Shown in pieces: positions 54,867 through 63,581 of a stretch of 64,000 nucleotides of DNA. Source of the stretch: VYFG01 sp965248685 (GTDB taxonomy: Bacteria; Pseudomonadota; Gammaproteobacteria; Arenicellales; Poriferihabitantaceae); contig CBDFKC010000004.1 in assembly GCA_965248685.1 (NCBI GenBank), positions 1,178,001-1,242,000 on the forward strand, given 5' to 3'. Position 1 is the first letter of the stretch. Every line of letters begins with the position of its first letter. Under the pieces are notes generated by a model. The model made no database searches. It saw only the letters and a program-made list of their open reading frames with translations, and had not been told where the DNA came from. The position numbers were made by a program, and so were the translations under genes.

Positions 54867-55409
54867 ATGAAAAAATATCTGGCTCAGGTCGCGGATTCTG
54901 ACATTGAGAATTTCATACTCGGTGAGGAAAACATGTTATTAGGTTTTACCGGTCGCGAAGAGATGCTGGAACTGGCGGTTAACATGGTTTCCCAGGCCCG
55001 CCAAGAAGTAAAAGTTTTTGGCGTGATTCTCGACCCTGGATTGATAGGAGACAACAATCTGACCCACATGATCGAGCAATTCCTCATCGGTAACCGCCAA
55101 GCCAGGCTTGAGACTCTGGTTTACAGCAGCCAGAATATTATCCACAACGGACACCGTGTGGTTGAAGTGTTGCGCCGATTTATGCCCCGGGTTGAATGTC
55201 GATTGCGCAACCAGGGCTGGATGTCCGACAATAAAGTCACATTTATACGGGTTGACGAGGCAGGATATATCTATCAGCCTAATCCTGATCGATTTGCCGG
55301 GTCTGCCAGTTTTAACGGGGCTTCAACCGCCGCCAAGCTAGATGAGATTTTTACCCAACTATGGCACAAGTCAGGCCCAGATCCGGAAATGCAGCCGGTT
55401 TTCCTCTAG
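54867..55409 (+). CDS. DUF7931-like protein (phospholipase-D-like fold suspected)
   Basis: 180 residues. The N-terminal part FTGREEMLELAVNMVSQARQEVKVFGVILDPGLI followed by a helix and FIGNRQARLETLVYSSQNII-type strand, then GHRVVEVLRRFM and NKVTFIRVDEAGYIYQPNP, resembles small proteins now grouped as DUF7931, related in pattern to phospholipase-D domains but without an HKD motif. Function unknown. The MITE ends five bases before the ATG, so native translation signals have probably been replaced; internal ATGs at codons 24 and 33 are alternatives. Confidence 0.6.
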   Translation: MKKYLAQVADSDIENFILGEENMLLGFTGREEMLELAVNMVSQARQEVKVFGVILDPGLIGDNNLTHMIEQFLIGNRQARLETLVYSSQNIIHNGHRVVEVLRRFMPRVECRLRNQGWMSDNKVTFIRVDEAGYIYQPNPDRFAGSASFNGASTAAKLDEIFTQLWHKSGPDPEMQPVFL

Positions 55410-55449
55410 TACTCATCAAAATAATCTGCCCAACAAAAAAGGTGTCTGC

Positions 55450-56832
55450 TTACACATTCAGAAGTAAATGCTGACGCTCCCAAGCACTGATGACACTTAA
55501 AAACGTGTTGTATTCATGATGTTTGATGCTTGCATACAACCGTACAAATCGATCCCCGAATATTTTCGACAGTGCCGGGCAGTCGAGCAGTTCGTCTACC
55601 GCCTCACGTAACGTATGTGGCAGCGTGGATTCGTGTTTATAAGCGTTTCCGGTTACCGCTTGTGACGGTTTGATTTGTTCCATCATACCTAGATAACCAC
55701 AGGCGAGAGAGGTTGCTAGCGCGAGATACGGATTTACATCTGCCCCGGCAATCCTGTTTTCGACGCGGCGGGACTCGACGCTGGAAACCGGAACCCGTAA
55801 TCCTGCAGTTCTATTGTCATAGCCCCATTCAATATTGATAGGGGTGCCAAATTCATCGGGCGCCAGCCGTCGATATGAATTGACGTTGGGCGCAATCATC
55901 GCCATTGCTGCTGGCAGGTACTTTTGCAATCCCCCGATATACCAGCGAAACAGCCGACTCTCGTTGCCGCGACTATTCGAGAATATATTTTTGCCGGTCT
56001 TGCTATCGACAATACTTTGGTGGATATGCATTGCGCTCCCAGGTTCCCGTTCCATGGGGGCAGCCATAAATGTGCCGTAGATCTTGTGCCGCATAGCAAC
56101 CTCTCTCAAGCCACGCTTGAACAGAAAGACCTGATCGGCAAGATTCATGGTATCACCATGCAACAGATTGATTTCCATTTGGGCGGCCCCGGATTCGTGG
56201 ATCAGGGTTTCAATGCCAATCTCCTGTATCTCACAATAATCGTAAAGATCCTCGAATAATGGATCGAATTCGTTAACAGCGTCTATGCTGAAGGCCTGGC
56301 GACCGGCCTCTGCGCGGCCGGACCTCCCAACCGGTGGTTCCAGCGGATAATCTGCATCGGTATTGGGTTTAACCAGATAGAATTCGACTTCGGGCGCAAC
56401 CACCGGGGTCCATCCTTGTTTTTTATATAGATCGAGTACCCTCCTTAAAACCTGCCTTGGTGCAATATCCACGGGTGCGCCATTAAAATAGTAACAATCG
56501 TGAATTATTACCGCAGTAGGGTCGCTGGCAAACGGCACCGCCCTAACCGTAGCAGGGTCGGGCTTGAGAAAAATATCACCATCAGACTCGCCCAGGACAT
56601 CCCATTGACTCGGATAGTCTCCGTCAACGGTTTGGGCAAATATAGTTTCCGGTAGCCGCAGCCCAACCTCTTCCTGGTACTTTTTTGCAGGTAGTATTTT
56701 CCCTTTTGCTACGCCGGTCATGTCTGGAACAACCGCTTCAATCTCCTCGATATTATTTTCATCGAGCCAGGTCCGAAGGGTGCTGGGAAGTTTTTCTTGG
56801 GGCGGTTTATTGCCGTTACGCTGTTTGGACAT
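55450..56832 (-). CDS. Glutamine-synthetase family protein (PuuA/SpuI-like gamma-glutamylpolyamine synthetase)
   Basis: 460 residues with the glutamine-synthetase fold: N-terminal beta-grasp (EAVVPDMTGVAKGKILPAKKY) and catalytic domain with APEVEFYLV, ESGAAQMEINLLHGD, the ATP/metal region EPGSAMHIHQSIVD and NRTAGLRVP. It lacks the adenylylation-tyrosine region expected of GlnA. The GVAKGK start and overall length match PuuA/SpuI enzymes that glutamylate putrescine or other polyamines. It is divergent from a decayed FAD oxidoreductase that looks like PuuB, and close to an omega-aminotransferase, consistent with the gamma-glutamylated putrescine route. Confidence 0.85.
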   Translation of the reverse strand: MSKQRNGNKPPQEKLPSTLRTWLDENNIEEIEAVVPDMTGVAKGKILPAKKYQEEVGLRLPETIFAQTVDGDYPSQWDVLGESDGDIFLKPDPATVRAVPFASDPTAVIIHDCYYFNGAPVDIAPRQVLRRVLDLYKKQGWTPVVAPEVEFYLVKPNTDADYPLEPPVGRSGRAEAGRQAFSIDAVNEFDPLFEDLYDYCEIQEIGIETLIHESGAAQMEINLLHGDTMNLADQVFLFKRGLREVAMRHKIYGTFMAAPMEREPGSAMHIHQSIVDSKTGKNIFSNSRGNESRLFRWYIGGLQKYLPAAMAMIAPNVNSYRRLAPDEFGTPINIEWGYDNRTAGLRVPVSSVESRRVENRIAGADVNPYLALATSLACGYLGMMEQIKPSQAVTGNAYKHESTLPHTLREAVDELLDCPALSKIFGDRFVRLYASIKHHEYNTFLSVISAWERQHLLLNV

Positions 56833-56897
56833 ATAGGTTGTTAGGAATTGGTGCGAGGCGCTATGATAATCTCTTTGGATTAATTATTGTTAACAAG

Positions 56898-57116
56898 ATG
56901 AAGGTATATTTGCTTGAGCCTGATCACCAGACTGCGAATTCTTATTACCAGGCAAGCAAGAGCTATCAACTGGACTCGCCCGCCCTCGACGGACATCAGC
57001 AGGCTGACGTTGTCGTAATCGGTGTTGAAATAACCGGGGCGTCAGCCCATGAGTATGCAATTGACAAGGCGGTCGGCCCGGAAACCGCGAGAGAATACGG
57101 GATCACTCGTTGGTAG
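56898..57116 (+). pseudogene. Remnant of a PuuB-like FAD oxidoreductase
   Basis: A 72-residue frame from the ATG at 56898. Residues about 14-45 (NSYYQASKSYQ, then LEGHQQADVVVIG-like LDGHQQADVVVIG and ITGAS) match the N-terminus of DAO-family gamma-glutamylputrescine oxidases, just before and in the FAD-binding loop. The expected GxGxxG is damaged (VVIGVEITGAS), and after it the frame reads EYAIDKAVGPETAREYG, which looks like a later part of the enzyme joined by deletion, then stops. The remaining 350 or so residues are absent. It is divergent from the PuuA/SpuI-like gene. Confidence 0.6.
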
Positions 57117-57224
57117 CCCTCGAATATGCCCCACCGAATCTTCCCCGGAGACAGGGTCATGCGAAAACCAACATTGGTTGCCGCCATGGCGTATCATCGC
57201 CTGCTTGATTCGATCTAGTTAATA

Positions 57225-58178
57225 ATGTCAGATTTTGAACTCCCTCGGGTGAAAATTCTTGAGGCCGGCAGCGAAGACGTTGGCCAGAGAATTGACAACT
57301 ACCTGATTAAATATCTCAAGGGTGTACCCCGAACCCGGGTCTATCGAGCGCTGCGAAAGGGAGAGGTCCGGGTAAATGGGTCGAGAAAAAAACCTACCTA
57401 TCATATATGTCTCGGTGACAAGGTTAGGGTCCCACCAATCCGCTATAGCACCGAATCAGCCGCGCCCGTGATTCCCCATAATCTGCTTGATCATATTCCG
57501 ATTGTGTTTGAAGATGATCATATGATGGTTGTCAACAAACCATCCGGGCTGGCCGTCCACGGTGGCAGTGGGCTGGATTTCGGACTGATCGAGGGACTCA
57601 GGAGATTGCGCTTTGAAACCGGATATCTCGAATTGGTCCACCGGCTCGATCGAGAGACATCCGGTTGTCTGATGCTGGCTAAGTCGAGGAAGGCATTAGT
57701 CGCTTTACAACATCAGTTGGCGGTTGATCGAAGCATACGAAAACACTATATTGCCTTGGTCAAAGGTCAGGTGTCCGGGGAGCCGGTAACAGTTGAAACA
57801 CCGTTAAAGCAAATCCGGGACACCCAGGGAATGAAAAAAATGATCAGTAGCAACCAAGGGCAGGGCGCCAAAACGATTTTCAGGCTTCGCACACGCTATA
57901 CTGAGTCAAGTTTAATCGAAGCAGAACTGTTCACAGGACGGATGCATCAGGCCCGTGCCCATGCAACTGCAAGCAGCCATCCGATTGCAGGAGACCGTCT
58001 ATACGGAGATGGCGATTTCAACCGGCAGATGCAGAGAATTGGCCTTGGTCGTTTATTTCTCCACGCCGAACGGTTGCGCATAAACCATCCGGTAAACGGG
58101 GAGACCCGTGACTTTTATGCGCCATTGCCCCAGGCGCTGGATCAAGTTCTCGGTAAGCTGTCGCTCTCGAGCGACTAA
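57225..58178 (+). CDS. rluC: 23S rRNA pseudouridine synthase RluC
   Basis: 317 residues with an N-terminal S4 domain (QRIDNYLIKYLKGVPRTRVYRALRKGEVRVNG) and the RluA-family catalytic domain, catalytic aspartate in LVHRLDRETSGCLML. E. coli RluC modifies U955, U2504 and U2580. RluC rather than RluD is suggested by the GVPRTRVYRALRKGEVRVNGSRKKP stretch; the two differ little by eye. It is followed by a small Rieske protein on the same strand. Confidence 0.88.
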   Translation: MSDFELPRVKILEAGSEDVGQRIDNYLIKYLKGVPRTRVYRALRKGEVRVNGSRKKPTYHICLGDKVRVPPIRYSTESAAPVIPHNLLDHIPIVFEDDHMMVVNKPSGLAVHGGSGLDFGLIEGLRRLRFETGYLELVHRLDRETSGCLMLAKSRKALVALQHQLAVDRSIRKHYIALVKGQVSGEPVTVETPLKQIRDTQGMKKMISSNQGQGAKTIFRLRTRYTESSLIEAELFTGRMHQARAHATASSHPIAGDRLYGDGDFNRQMQRIGLGRLFLHAERLRINHPVNGETRDFYAPLPQALDQVLGKLSLSSD

Positions 58179-58234
58179 TTTCTTTAGGGTTTAGTGCAAA
58201 GAGTTATATCCAACCAAGCTCTATTTGACAACCA

Positions 58235-58630
58235 GTGCCGAAAAACCATAGACAGAGAGAATTGAAGAATTTGGGAAATCAGGTCGAGCTGACGGAAAAA
58301 GGCCGCGGAATTGTGTTCGATATTCGCACCGAGGACTTTAGTCGGGGATTTGTCATCAGATATCTCGGCAATATCTATGCCTACAGAAACCAATGCCCCC
58401 ACACCGGAGTGGAACTGGATTGGGTTGAGGGAAAGTTTTTCGATACAGAGAAAAAATACATCAGCTGTTCCACCCATGGTGCATTGTTCGACGTCGTTAC
58501 TGGAAAATGCGTTTACGGTCCGTGCCTGGGTCAAAGCCTGCAACCGCTAGCAGTATTTCTGCGCCACGGGGATATAGTTGTGGATCTTGCAGGAACCCCG
58601 ACTAATACATCAACGAACAAATCTGATTAA
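58235..58630 (+). CDS. Rieske [2Fe-2S] ferredoxin-like protein
   Basis: 131 residues, cytosolic, GTG start. Cluster ligands are C54-x-H56 (NQCPHTGVELDW) and C78-x-x-H81 (SCSTHGALF), 21 residues apart, so a single Rieske cluster is predicted. Two further cysteines lie in GKCVYGPC. Electron partners are unknown; small Rieske proteins of this type often occur beside rluC in gammaproteobacteria. Confidence 0.85.
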   Translation: MPKNHRQRELKNLGNQVELTEKGRGIVFDIRTEDFSRGFVIRYLGNIYAYRNQCPHTGVELDWVEGKFFDTEKKYISCSTHGALFDVVTGKCVYGPCLGQSLQPLAVFLRHGDIVVDLAGTPTNTSTNKSD

Positions 58631-58707
58631 TACTGAATGGGGTTTCTCCACTATTGTTGTTGGCGCAACATGCTAAAATCAAACGCTCTGATAAATGACA
58701 CTGTGCT

Positions 58708-61020
58708 GTGGCAAAAACGATCAAGCGGAAGAACAAAATAGCAGCCAATTCAGGTCGATCTCTCCTAAATTTCTCTCTTCCAGGTAATCTCAGCACATTG
58801 CTCCGGGAAATTGGTCTATTGCTGGTTCTGGCATTCGCCGGGTACCTGCTAATTTGCCTGCTTACCTGGTCAGCTAATGACCCAGGGCCGAGCAATTCTG
58901 CAAGCAGCCAGGAAATTTCCAACTGGGGAGGCAGGGTCGGCGCCTGGTTTGCCGACGCGACCTACTCGCTGTTTGGACGTATGGCGTATCTGCTGCTGTT
59001 CCTTGGGGTTTCGTTTGGCTGGAGGATCTATCGAAGCAAGGTGCTGGACAACAATACCAGTCTCTATACTTTTCTGTTGCCCGCTGCCGGCTTCGTTTTC
59101 GCCTTGACCGGCGCTGCCGGACTGGAGCAAATATATTTCCCATTTACTCCGGGTTACAGTGTGTACTCTGCCGGAGGTATTTTAGGTCATTACTCGGCGA
59201 ATGTTATGTCTGCTAATTTTGGCATTGTCGGCGCCACCGTAACTTTACTTGCATTGCTAATAACCGGAATTACCCTGGTTAGCCACGTCTCCTGGTTCAA
59301 TTTGATGGACAATCTGGGTTACCAGGCTTTTGCCGCGGTGGATTGGGTCAAGGCCCAGCTCGAAGTTATTTCCGATCGGAAAAAAGGTGCCAAGGTGCGG
59401 CGTGAGCGAAAGCAGTCGGTAGAGGAAATCCGCGCCGTCATCACCGAAAAGAAACCGCCAAGAATTGAACCCAAGATTCAGGCTGCACCCGAGATCGAGG
59501 TGCCCCATAAGGACCGTCAGGTCAGTATCTTCAGTGATCAATCCGAGGTATCTTTGCCGGCCCTGACATTACTTGATACTCCAGAAATTTCCAGCGCCGG
59601 ATATTCCCGGGAGACCCTGGAATCAATGTCCCAGCTGTTAGTCAAAAAACTCAAGGACTTCAACGTTGATATAACCGTAGAAGCAGTTCAGCCTGGCCCA
59701 GTAATTACCCGGTTTGAAATAGAACCGGCACCAGGTATTAAGGCTAGTCAGATCGTCGGACTGGGTAAAGACCTGGCCCGCTCCCTGACCGTGGATAGTG
59801 TTCGAGTGGTGGAAAATATACCGGGAAAGAACCTGATTGGTATCGAAATTCCCAATCAGAATCGCGAAATCGTGCGGCTGGTGGAGGGACTGGCTTCTGC
59901 TGAATTTGAAAAAAGCAGCTCACCGCTGACTCTGGTGCTGGGTAAGGATATCGCAGGGAATCCGGTAATCGCTGACCTGATGAAGATGCCCCATATCCTG
60001 ATCGCAGGTACCACCGGGTCGGGTAAATCCGTGTGTATCAATGCGCTGATATTGAGCCTGGTTTATAAATCCACACCGGAGCAGGTTAGGTTGATTATGG
60101 TGGACCCGAAATTCCTTGAATTGTCGGTATACGACGGTATTCCCCACCTGTTAGCGCCGGTAGTTACCGATATGAACAAGGCTGCGAATGCGCTTAGATG
60201 GTGCATCACCGAAATGGATCGCCGATTCCGGCTGATGGCGGAGGTCGGAGTGCGAAATATCGGTGGTTACAATAAAAAAATCGATGCGGCGAATAAATCA
60301 GGGGATCCCTTGCTGGATAAATCCGTTGAATTCGATGAAAACGACCCGGTTTATCTTACCCGGGTTCCCTATGTTGTTGTCATCGTGGATGAATTGGCCG
60401 ACTTGATGATGGTGGCCGGAAAGAAAATAGAGGAGATAATCACGCGTATTGCGCAACGGGCCAGAGCAGCTGGAATTCATCTGGTACTCGCGACCCAAAG
60501 ACCTTCTGTTGATGTTGTGACTGGATTGATCAAGGCGAATGTTCCCACTCGAATGGCTTTTCAAGTGTCTTCCCGGGTCGATTCTCGCACCGTGCTCGAC
60601 CAGATGGGGGCCGAATCGTTGCTTGGTCAGGGTGATAGCCTGTATCTTCCCCCTGGTAGTGGTTTTACGCAGAGGGTGCATGGTTCGTTCGTTTCCGACG
60701 AGGAAGTTGCCACCGTGGTGGCGGAATTAAAAGCCTCCGCAGCACCGGTTTATCTGGAGGAAATCACTGAGGGCACTAGTGGTGCTGATGAAGGGGGGAA
60801 TTATTCTGAAGGGGATGGTGAATCTGACCCTCTCTACGATGATGCGGTAAATTTCGTAACTCAGAGCCGTAAGGCCTCGATTTCATCTGTTCAACGTGCT
60901 TTGAGGGTGGGTTATAACCGCGCAGCCCGAATGATTGAAACCATGGAGGTGGCCGGGGTGATATCGGCTGCGGAAAATGGCAAACGCGAAGTTATCGCCC
61001 CTGCGGCGCCAGAGGAATAG
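58708..61020 (+). CDS. ftsK: DNA translocase FtsK
   Basis: Septum-anchored DNA pump that positions chromosome dimers for XerCD resolution. 770 residues, shorter than E. coli FtsK because the proline/glutamine-rich linker is short. Four N-terminal transmembrane helices are followed by the alpha domain, the RecA-like motor (Walker A GTTGSGKSVCIN near residues 431-442, Walker B VVIVDELADLMMV) and a C-terminal gamma winged helix (SSVQRALRVGYNRAARMIETME) that reads KOPS sites. GTG start. lolA follows after two bases. Confidence 0.95.
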   Translation: MAKTIKRKNKIAANSGRSLLNFSLPGNLSTLLREIGLLLVLAFAGYLLICLLTWSANDPGPSNSASSQEISNWGGRVGAWFADATYSLFGRMAYLLLFLGVSFGWRIYRSKVLDNNTSLYTFLLPAAGFVFALTGAAGLEQIYFPFTPGYSVYSAGGILGHYSANVMSANFGIVGATVTLLALLITGITLVSHVSWFNLMDNLGYQAFAAVDWVKAQLEVISDRKKGAKVRRERKQSVEEIRAVITEKKPPRIEPKIQAAPEIEVPHKDRQVSIFSDQSEVSLPALTLLDTPEISSAGYSRETLESMSQLLVKKLKDFNVDITVEAVQPGPVITRFEIEPAPGIKASQIVGLGKDLARSLTVDSVRVVENIPGKNLIGIEIPNQNREIVRLVEGLASAEFEKSSSPLTLVLGKDIAGNPVIADLMKMPHILIAGTTGSGKSVCINALILSLVYKSTPEQVRLIMVDPKFLELSVYDGIPHLLAPVVTDMNKAANALRWCITEMDRRFRLMAEVGVRNIGGYNKKIDAANKSGDPLLDKSVEFDENDPVYLTRVPYVVVIVDELADLMMVAGKKIEEIITRIAQRARAAGIHLVLATQRPSVDVVTGLIKANVPTRMAFQVSSRVDSRTVLDQMGAESLLGQGDSLYLPPGSGFTQRVHGSFVSDEEVATVVAELKASAAPVYLEEITEGTSGADEGGNYSEGDGESDPLYDDAVNFVTQSRKASISSVQRALRVGYNRAARMIETMEVAGVISAAENGKREVIAPAAPEE

Positions 61021-61022
61021 GA

Positions 61023-61673
61023 ATGAGTTTTTATACCGCTATGAGAACCCTGCTTTTACACTTGTCGTTGATTGTTTTTATTTCGAGTATGTCGGCCGCG
61101 GCCATCGCCAGTCCGGGGTTGGATTCACTCAAGTTCTTTTTTGAACAGGTTAAGACATTTGAAGCGGCCTTCGGTCAAGTTGTTCTAGACGAATCTCTCG
61201 AGTCTATCGATGATGGTAAAGGTAAAGTCTGGATTAAACGGCCGGGATTATTCAGATGGGATTACGAACCTCCGGAGGCTCAGGAGATTGTCGGTGATGG
61301 GGAGCGAATATGGATTTACGACATTGAACTCGAACAAGTAACGGTCCGAGACCAGAATGAAACCCTGGGCAATACTCCAGCGATTTTATTGGCGGGTGGC
61401 GGTGACCTTGAACGGGATTACACCATCGTCGATATCGGAACCCAGGGCCGTTTTGATTGGGTTAATTTAATTCCTAAAGATGGGGAGAGTGGGTTTACCG
61501 AAGTTCGGATTGGGTTTGAGGACAATCGACTGAGACTGATGGAATTGGTTGACAATCTTGGCCAGCGCACCAGAATGAGCTTTATTGATCTTAAGGAAAA
61601 TAAACCAATACCCGACAGCGCGTTTACCTTCGCGCCGCCTCAGGGAGTGGACATTATTGATGAATCGGAATAG
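61023..61673 (+). CDS. lolA: Outer-membrane lipoprotein carrier protein LolA
   Basis: Periplasmic chaperone that carries lipoproteins from LolCDE to LolB (gene at 17.1 kb). 216 residues with a signal peptide (LLLHLSLIVFISSMSAAAIA, cleavage near IAS). The mature chain shows VKTFEAAFGQVV, GKVWIKRPGLFRWDYEPPE and GDGERIWIYDIELEQVTVRD. It lies between ftsK and rarA, a conserved order. Confidence 0.94.
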   Translation: MSFYTAMRTLLLHLSLIVFISSMSAAAIASPGLDSLKFFFEQVKTFEAAFGQVVLDESLESIDDGKGKVWIKRPGLFRWDYEPPEAQEIVGDGERIWIYDIELEQVTVRDQNETLGNTPAILLAGGGDLERDYTIVDIGTQGRFDWVNLIPKDGESGFTEVRIGFEDNRLRLMELVDNLGQRTRMSFIDLKENKPIPDSAFTFAPPQGVDIIDESE

Positions 61674-61756
61674 TTCAGTAACAATATTTGGTCACAGCTA
61701 CACCAAGCTAGCGCGGGTCAATTTGGTTTGTTTCCCGGGTTAGCCAGAAACCCCAA

Positions 61757-63136
61757 TTGCCACAGCAAATTGAAATCCAGGACCTGACTCCTTCGGCTCA
61801 GGATAGTCGCCCGTTAGCCGAGCGTATGCGGCCACGTAGCCTCGACCAACTGGTAGGGCAGTTACATCTGACCGCTCCTGACAAACCTTTACGGCGGGTG
61901 TTGGAGGGGGGGCACTTACATTCGATGATATTTTGGGGACCCCCTGGTACGGGTAAAACCACCCTGGCGAGAATGCTGGCGGATCACGCTAGTGCGGAAA
62001 TGCTAACGTTGTCAGCGGTCACCAGTGGAATCCAGGATATTCGAAAAGCGATTGCCCATGCCAGCGAAATTAAGTCCCGAGGAGGGCAGGTATTGCTGTT
62101 CGTCGATGAGGTTCATCGTTTCAATAAGGCCCAGCAAGATGCGTTTTTGCCCCACATTGAAAATGGCGTCGTTATTTTTGTCGGTGCCACTACAGAGAAC
62201 CCCTCCTTCGAGCTGAACAATGCGCTGCTGTCTCGAACCAGGGTTTACTTGCTCAAACCCATCGAAGAGTCCGACATTGTTAGCTTAATCGATCGCGCAT
62301 TAGCTGACTCCGAGAGGGGTTTGGGTGGGCTTAATTTAGCTATTGATCGCGACGCCGCAGAATTTCTTTCGATAGCGGCTCAGGGAGATGCTCGCAGAGC
62401 GTTGGGTTTTCTGGAGACAGCCGCAGATATCGCCGGGTCGACAACCCCAACTATCGAAAAACAGTCCGACCAACCATCCAAAGATCATGGCGAACCCGGC
62501 GATTCGACCACCATTTCGCTGAAATTGATCCAACAGGTTGTTACAGATCGATCGGTTCAACTGGACAAGCAGGGAGATTATTTTTATGACCAGGTTTCGG
62601 CGCTGCACAAATCCATTCGGGGTTCCAATCCTGACGCCGCCTGCTATTGGCTCATTCGTATGTTGAAGGGCGGTTGCGATCCCCATTATCTGCTGCGGCG
62701 ACTGCTTAGAATTGCCAGTGAAGATATTGGAAATGCAGATCCCCGGGCGCTGTCAATTACCCTGGATGCCTGGGACAGCTTTGACCGACTGGGTTCCCCA
62801 GAGGGAGACCTCGCAGTTACCCATGCAACGATCTACCTCGCGGTATGCGCCAAGAGTAATGCTGTTTATAAGGCCCATAATCTAGCGCATCAGGCGGTCG
62901 CCGAATTTCCGGACCAATCGGTACCGCTGCATATACGCAACGCCCCAACCAAGCTCGCCAAACAACTTGGGCATGGCAAGGGGTATCGTTACGATCATGA
63001 CGAAGAAGATGGATTTTCCATGGGGCAGACTTATTTTCCTGAAGCCATGGGAGATCCCGAATATTACCTACCGATGGATAATGGGCTGGAGAAAAAAATT
63101 CGTGAGAAACTTGCCTGGTTGCGCAGTCGAAAATGA
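61757..63136 (+). CDS. rarA: Replication-associated recombination protein RarA (MgsA)
   Basis: AAA+ ATPase acting at stalled replication forks, 459 residues. Walker A is WGPPGTGKTTLARM (residues 57-70), Walker B VLLFVDEVHRFNKAQQD, with the C-terminal tetramerisation region YLLRRLLRIASEDIGNADPRAL. A hydrophilic insert of about 20 residues (QSDQPSKDHGEPGDS) precedes the lid region. The start is a TTG without a clear ribosome site, but the next in-frame ATG would cut into the conserved N-terminus. It overlaps crcB by four bases. Confidence 0.94.
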   Translation: MPQQIEIQDLTPSAQDSRPLAERMRPRSLDQLVGQLHLTAPDKPLRRVLEGGHLHSMIFWGPPGTGKTTLARMLADHASAEMLTLSAVTSGIQDIRKAIAHASEIKSRGGQVLLFVDEVHRFNKAQQDAFLPHIENGVVIFVGATTENPSFELNNALLSRTRVYLLKPIEESDIVSLIDRALADSERGLGGLNLAIDRDAAEFLSIAAQGDARRALGFLETAADIAGSTTPTIEKQSDQPSKDHGEPGDSTTISLKLIQQVVTDRSVQLDKQGDYFYDQVSALHKSIRGSNPDAACYWLIRMLKGGCDPHYLLRRLLRIASEDIGNADPRALSITLDAWDSFDRLGSPEGDLAVTHATIYLAVCAKSNAVYKAHNLAHQAVAEFPDQSVPLHIRNAPTKLAKQLGHGKGYRYDHDEEDGFSMGQTYFPEAMGDPEYYLPMDNGLEKKIREKLAWLRSRK

Positions 63137-63528
63137 TGAAGTTAATTGCAATTGCTCTGGGTGGCGCCTTGGGTTCACTGGGACGCTACCTGGTGGTTCA
63201 GGCCGTTGGGCAGCGTCTGTCAGTCAGCTTAATGAGTTTTCCCATTGGGACGCTGTTAGTTAATGCTGTGGGGTCCTTCATGATTGGTCTGATATTCGTT
63301 CTTTTACAGGATCGTTTTGCCGGTCAGCAAACCCAGGAAATTCTGCGCAGTTTTGTCATTGTCGGTCTGCTCGGTGGGTTCACCACTTTCTCAGCGTTCT
63401 CCCTGGAAACACTACAGTTATTGCAGTATGGGTTATGGGGCAAAGCGATGTTGAATATAATCGGTAGTCTGACAATTTGTATTCTAGCGGCATTTGCCGG
63501 GATGGCTTTAGGACGCTGGATAGCTTGA
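63133..63528 (+). CDS. crcB: Fluoride-specific ion channel CrcB/Fluc
   Basis: Small dual-topology membrane protein of 131 residues with four hydrophobic helices. It shows GGALGSLGRYLV at the start, the pore segment GTLLVNAVGSFMIGL and GGFTTFSAFSLET, all typical of Fluc channels that export fluoride. It starts inside the rarA stop codon region and precedes serS. No fluoride riboswitch is seen here, in keeping with its place inside an operon. Confidence 0.93.
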   Translation: MMKLIAIALGGALGSLGRYLVVQAVGQRLSVSLMSFPIGTLLVNAVGSFMIGLIFVLLQDRFAGQQTQEILRSFVIVGLLGGFTTFSAFSLETLQLLQYGLWGKAMLNIIGSLTICILAAFAGMALGRWIA

Positions 63529-63581
63529 GCCCTGGAATCAACCATTAACGCGACTATTACGGCGCAGAAAAGAGGTAGTAA

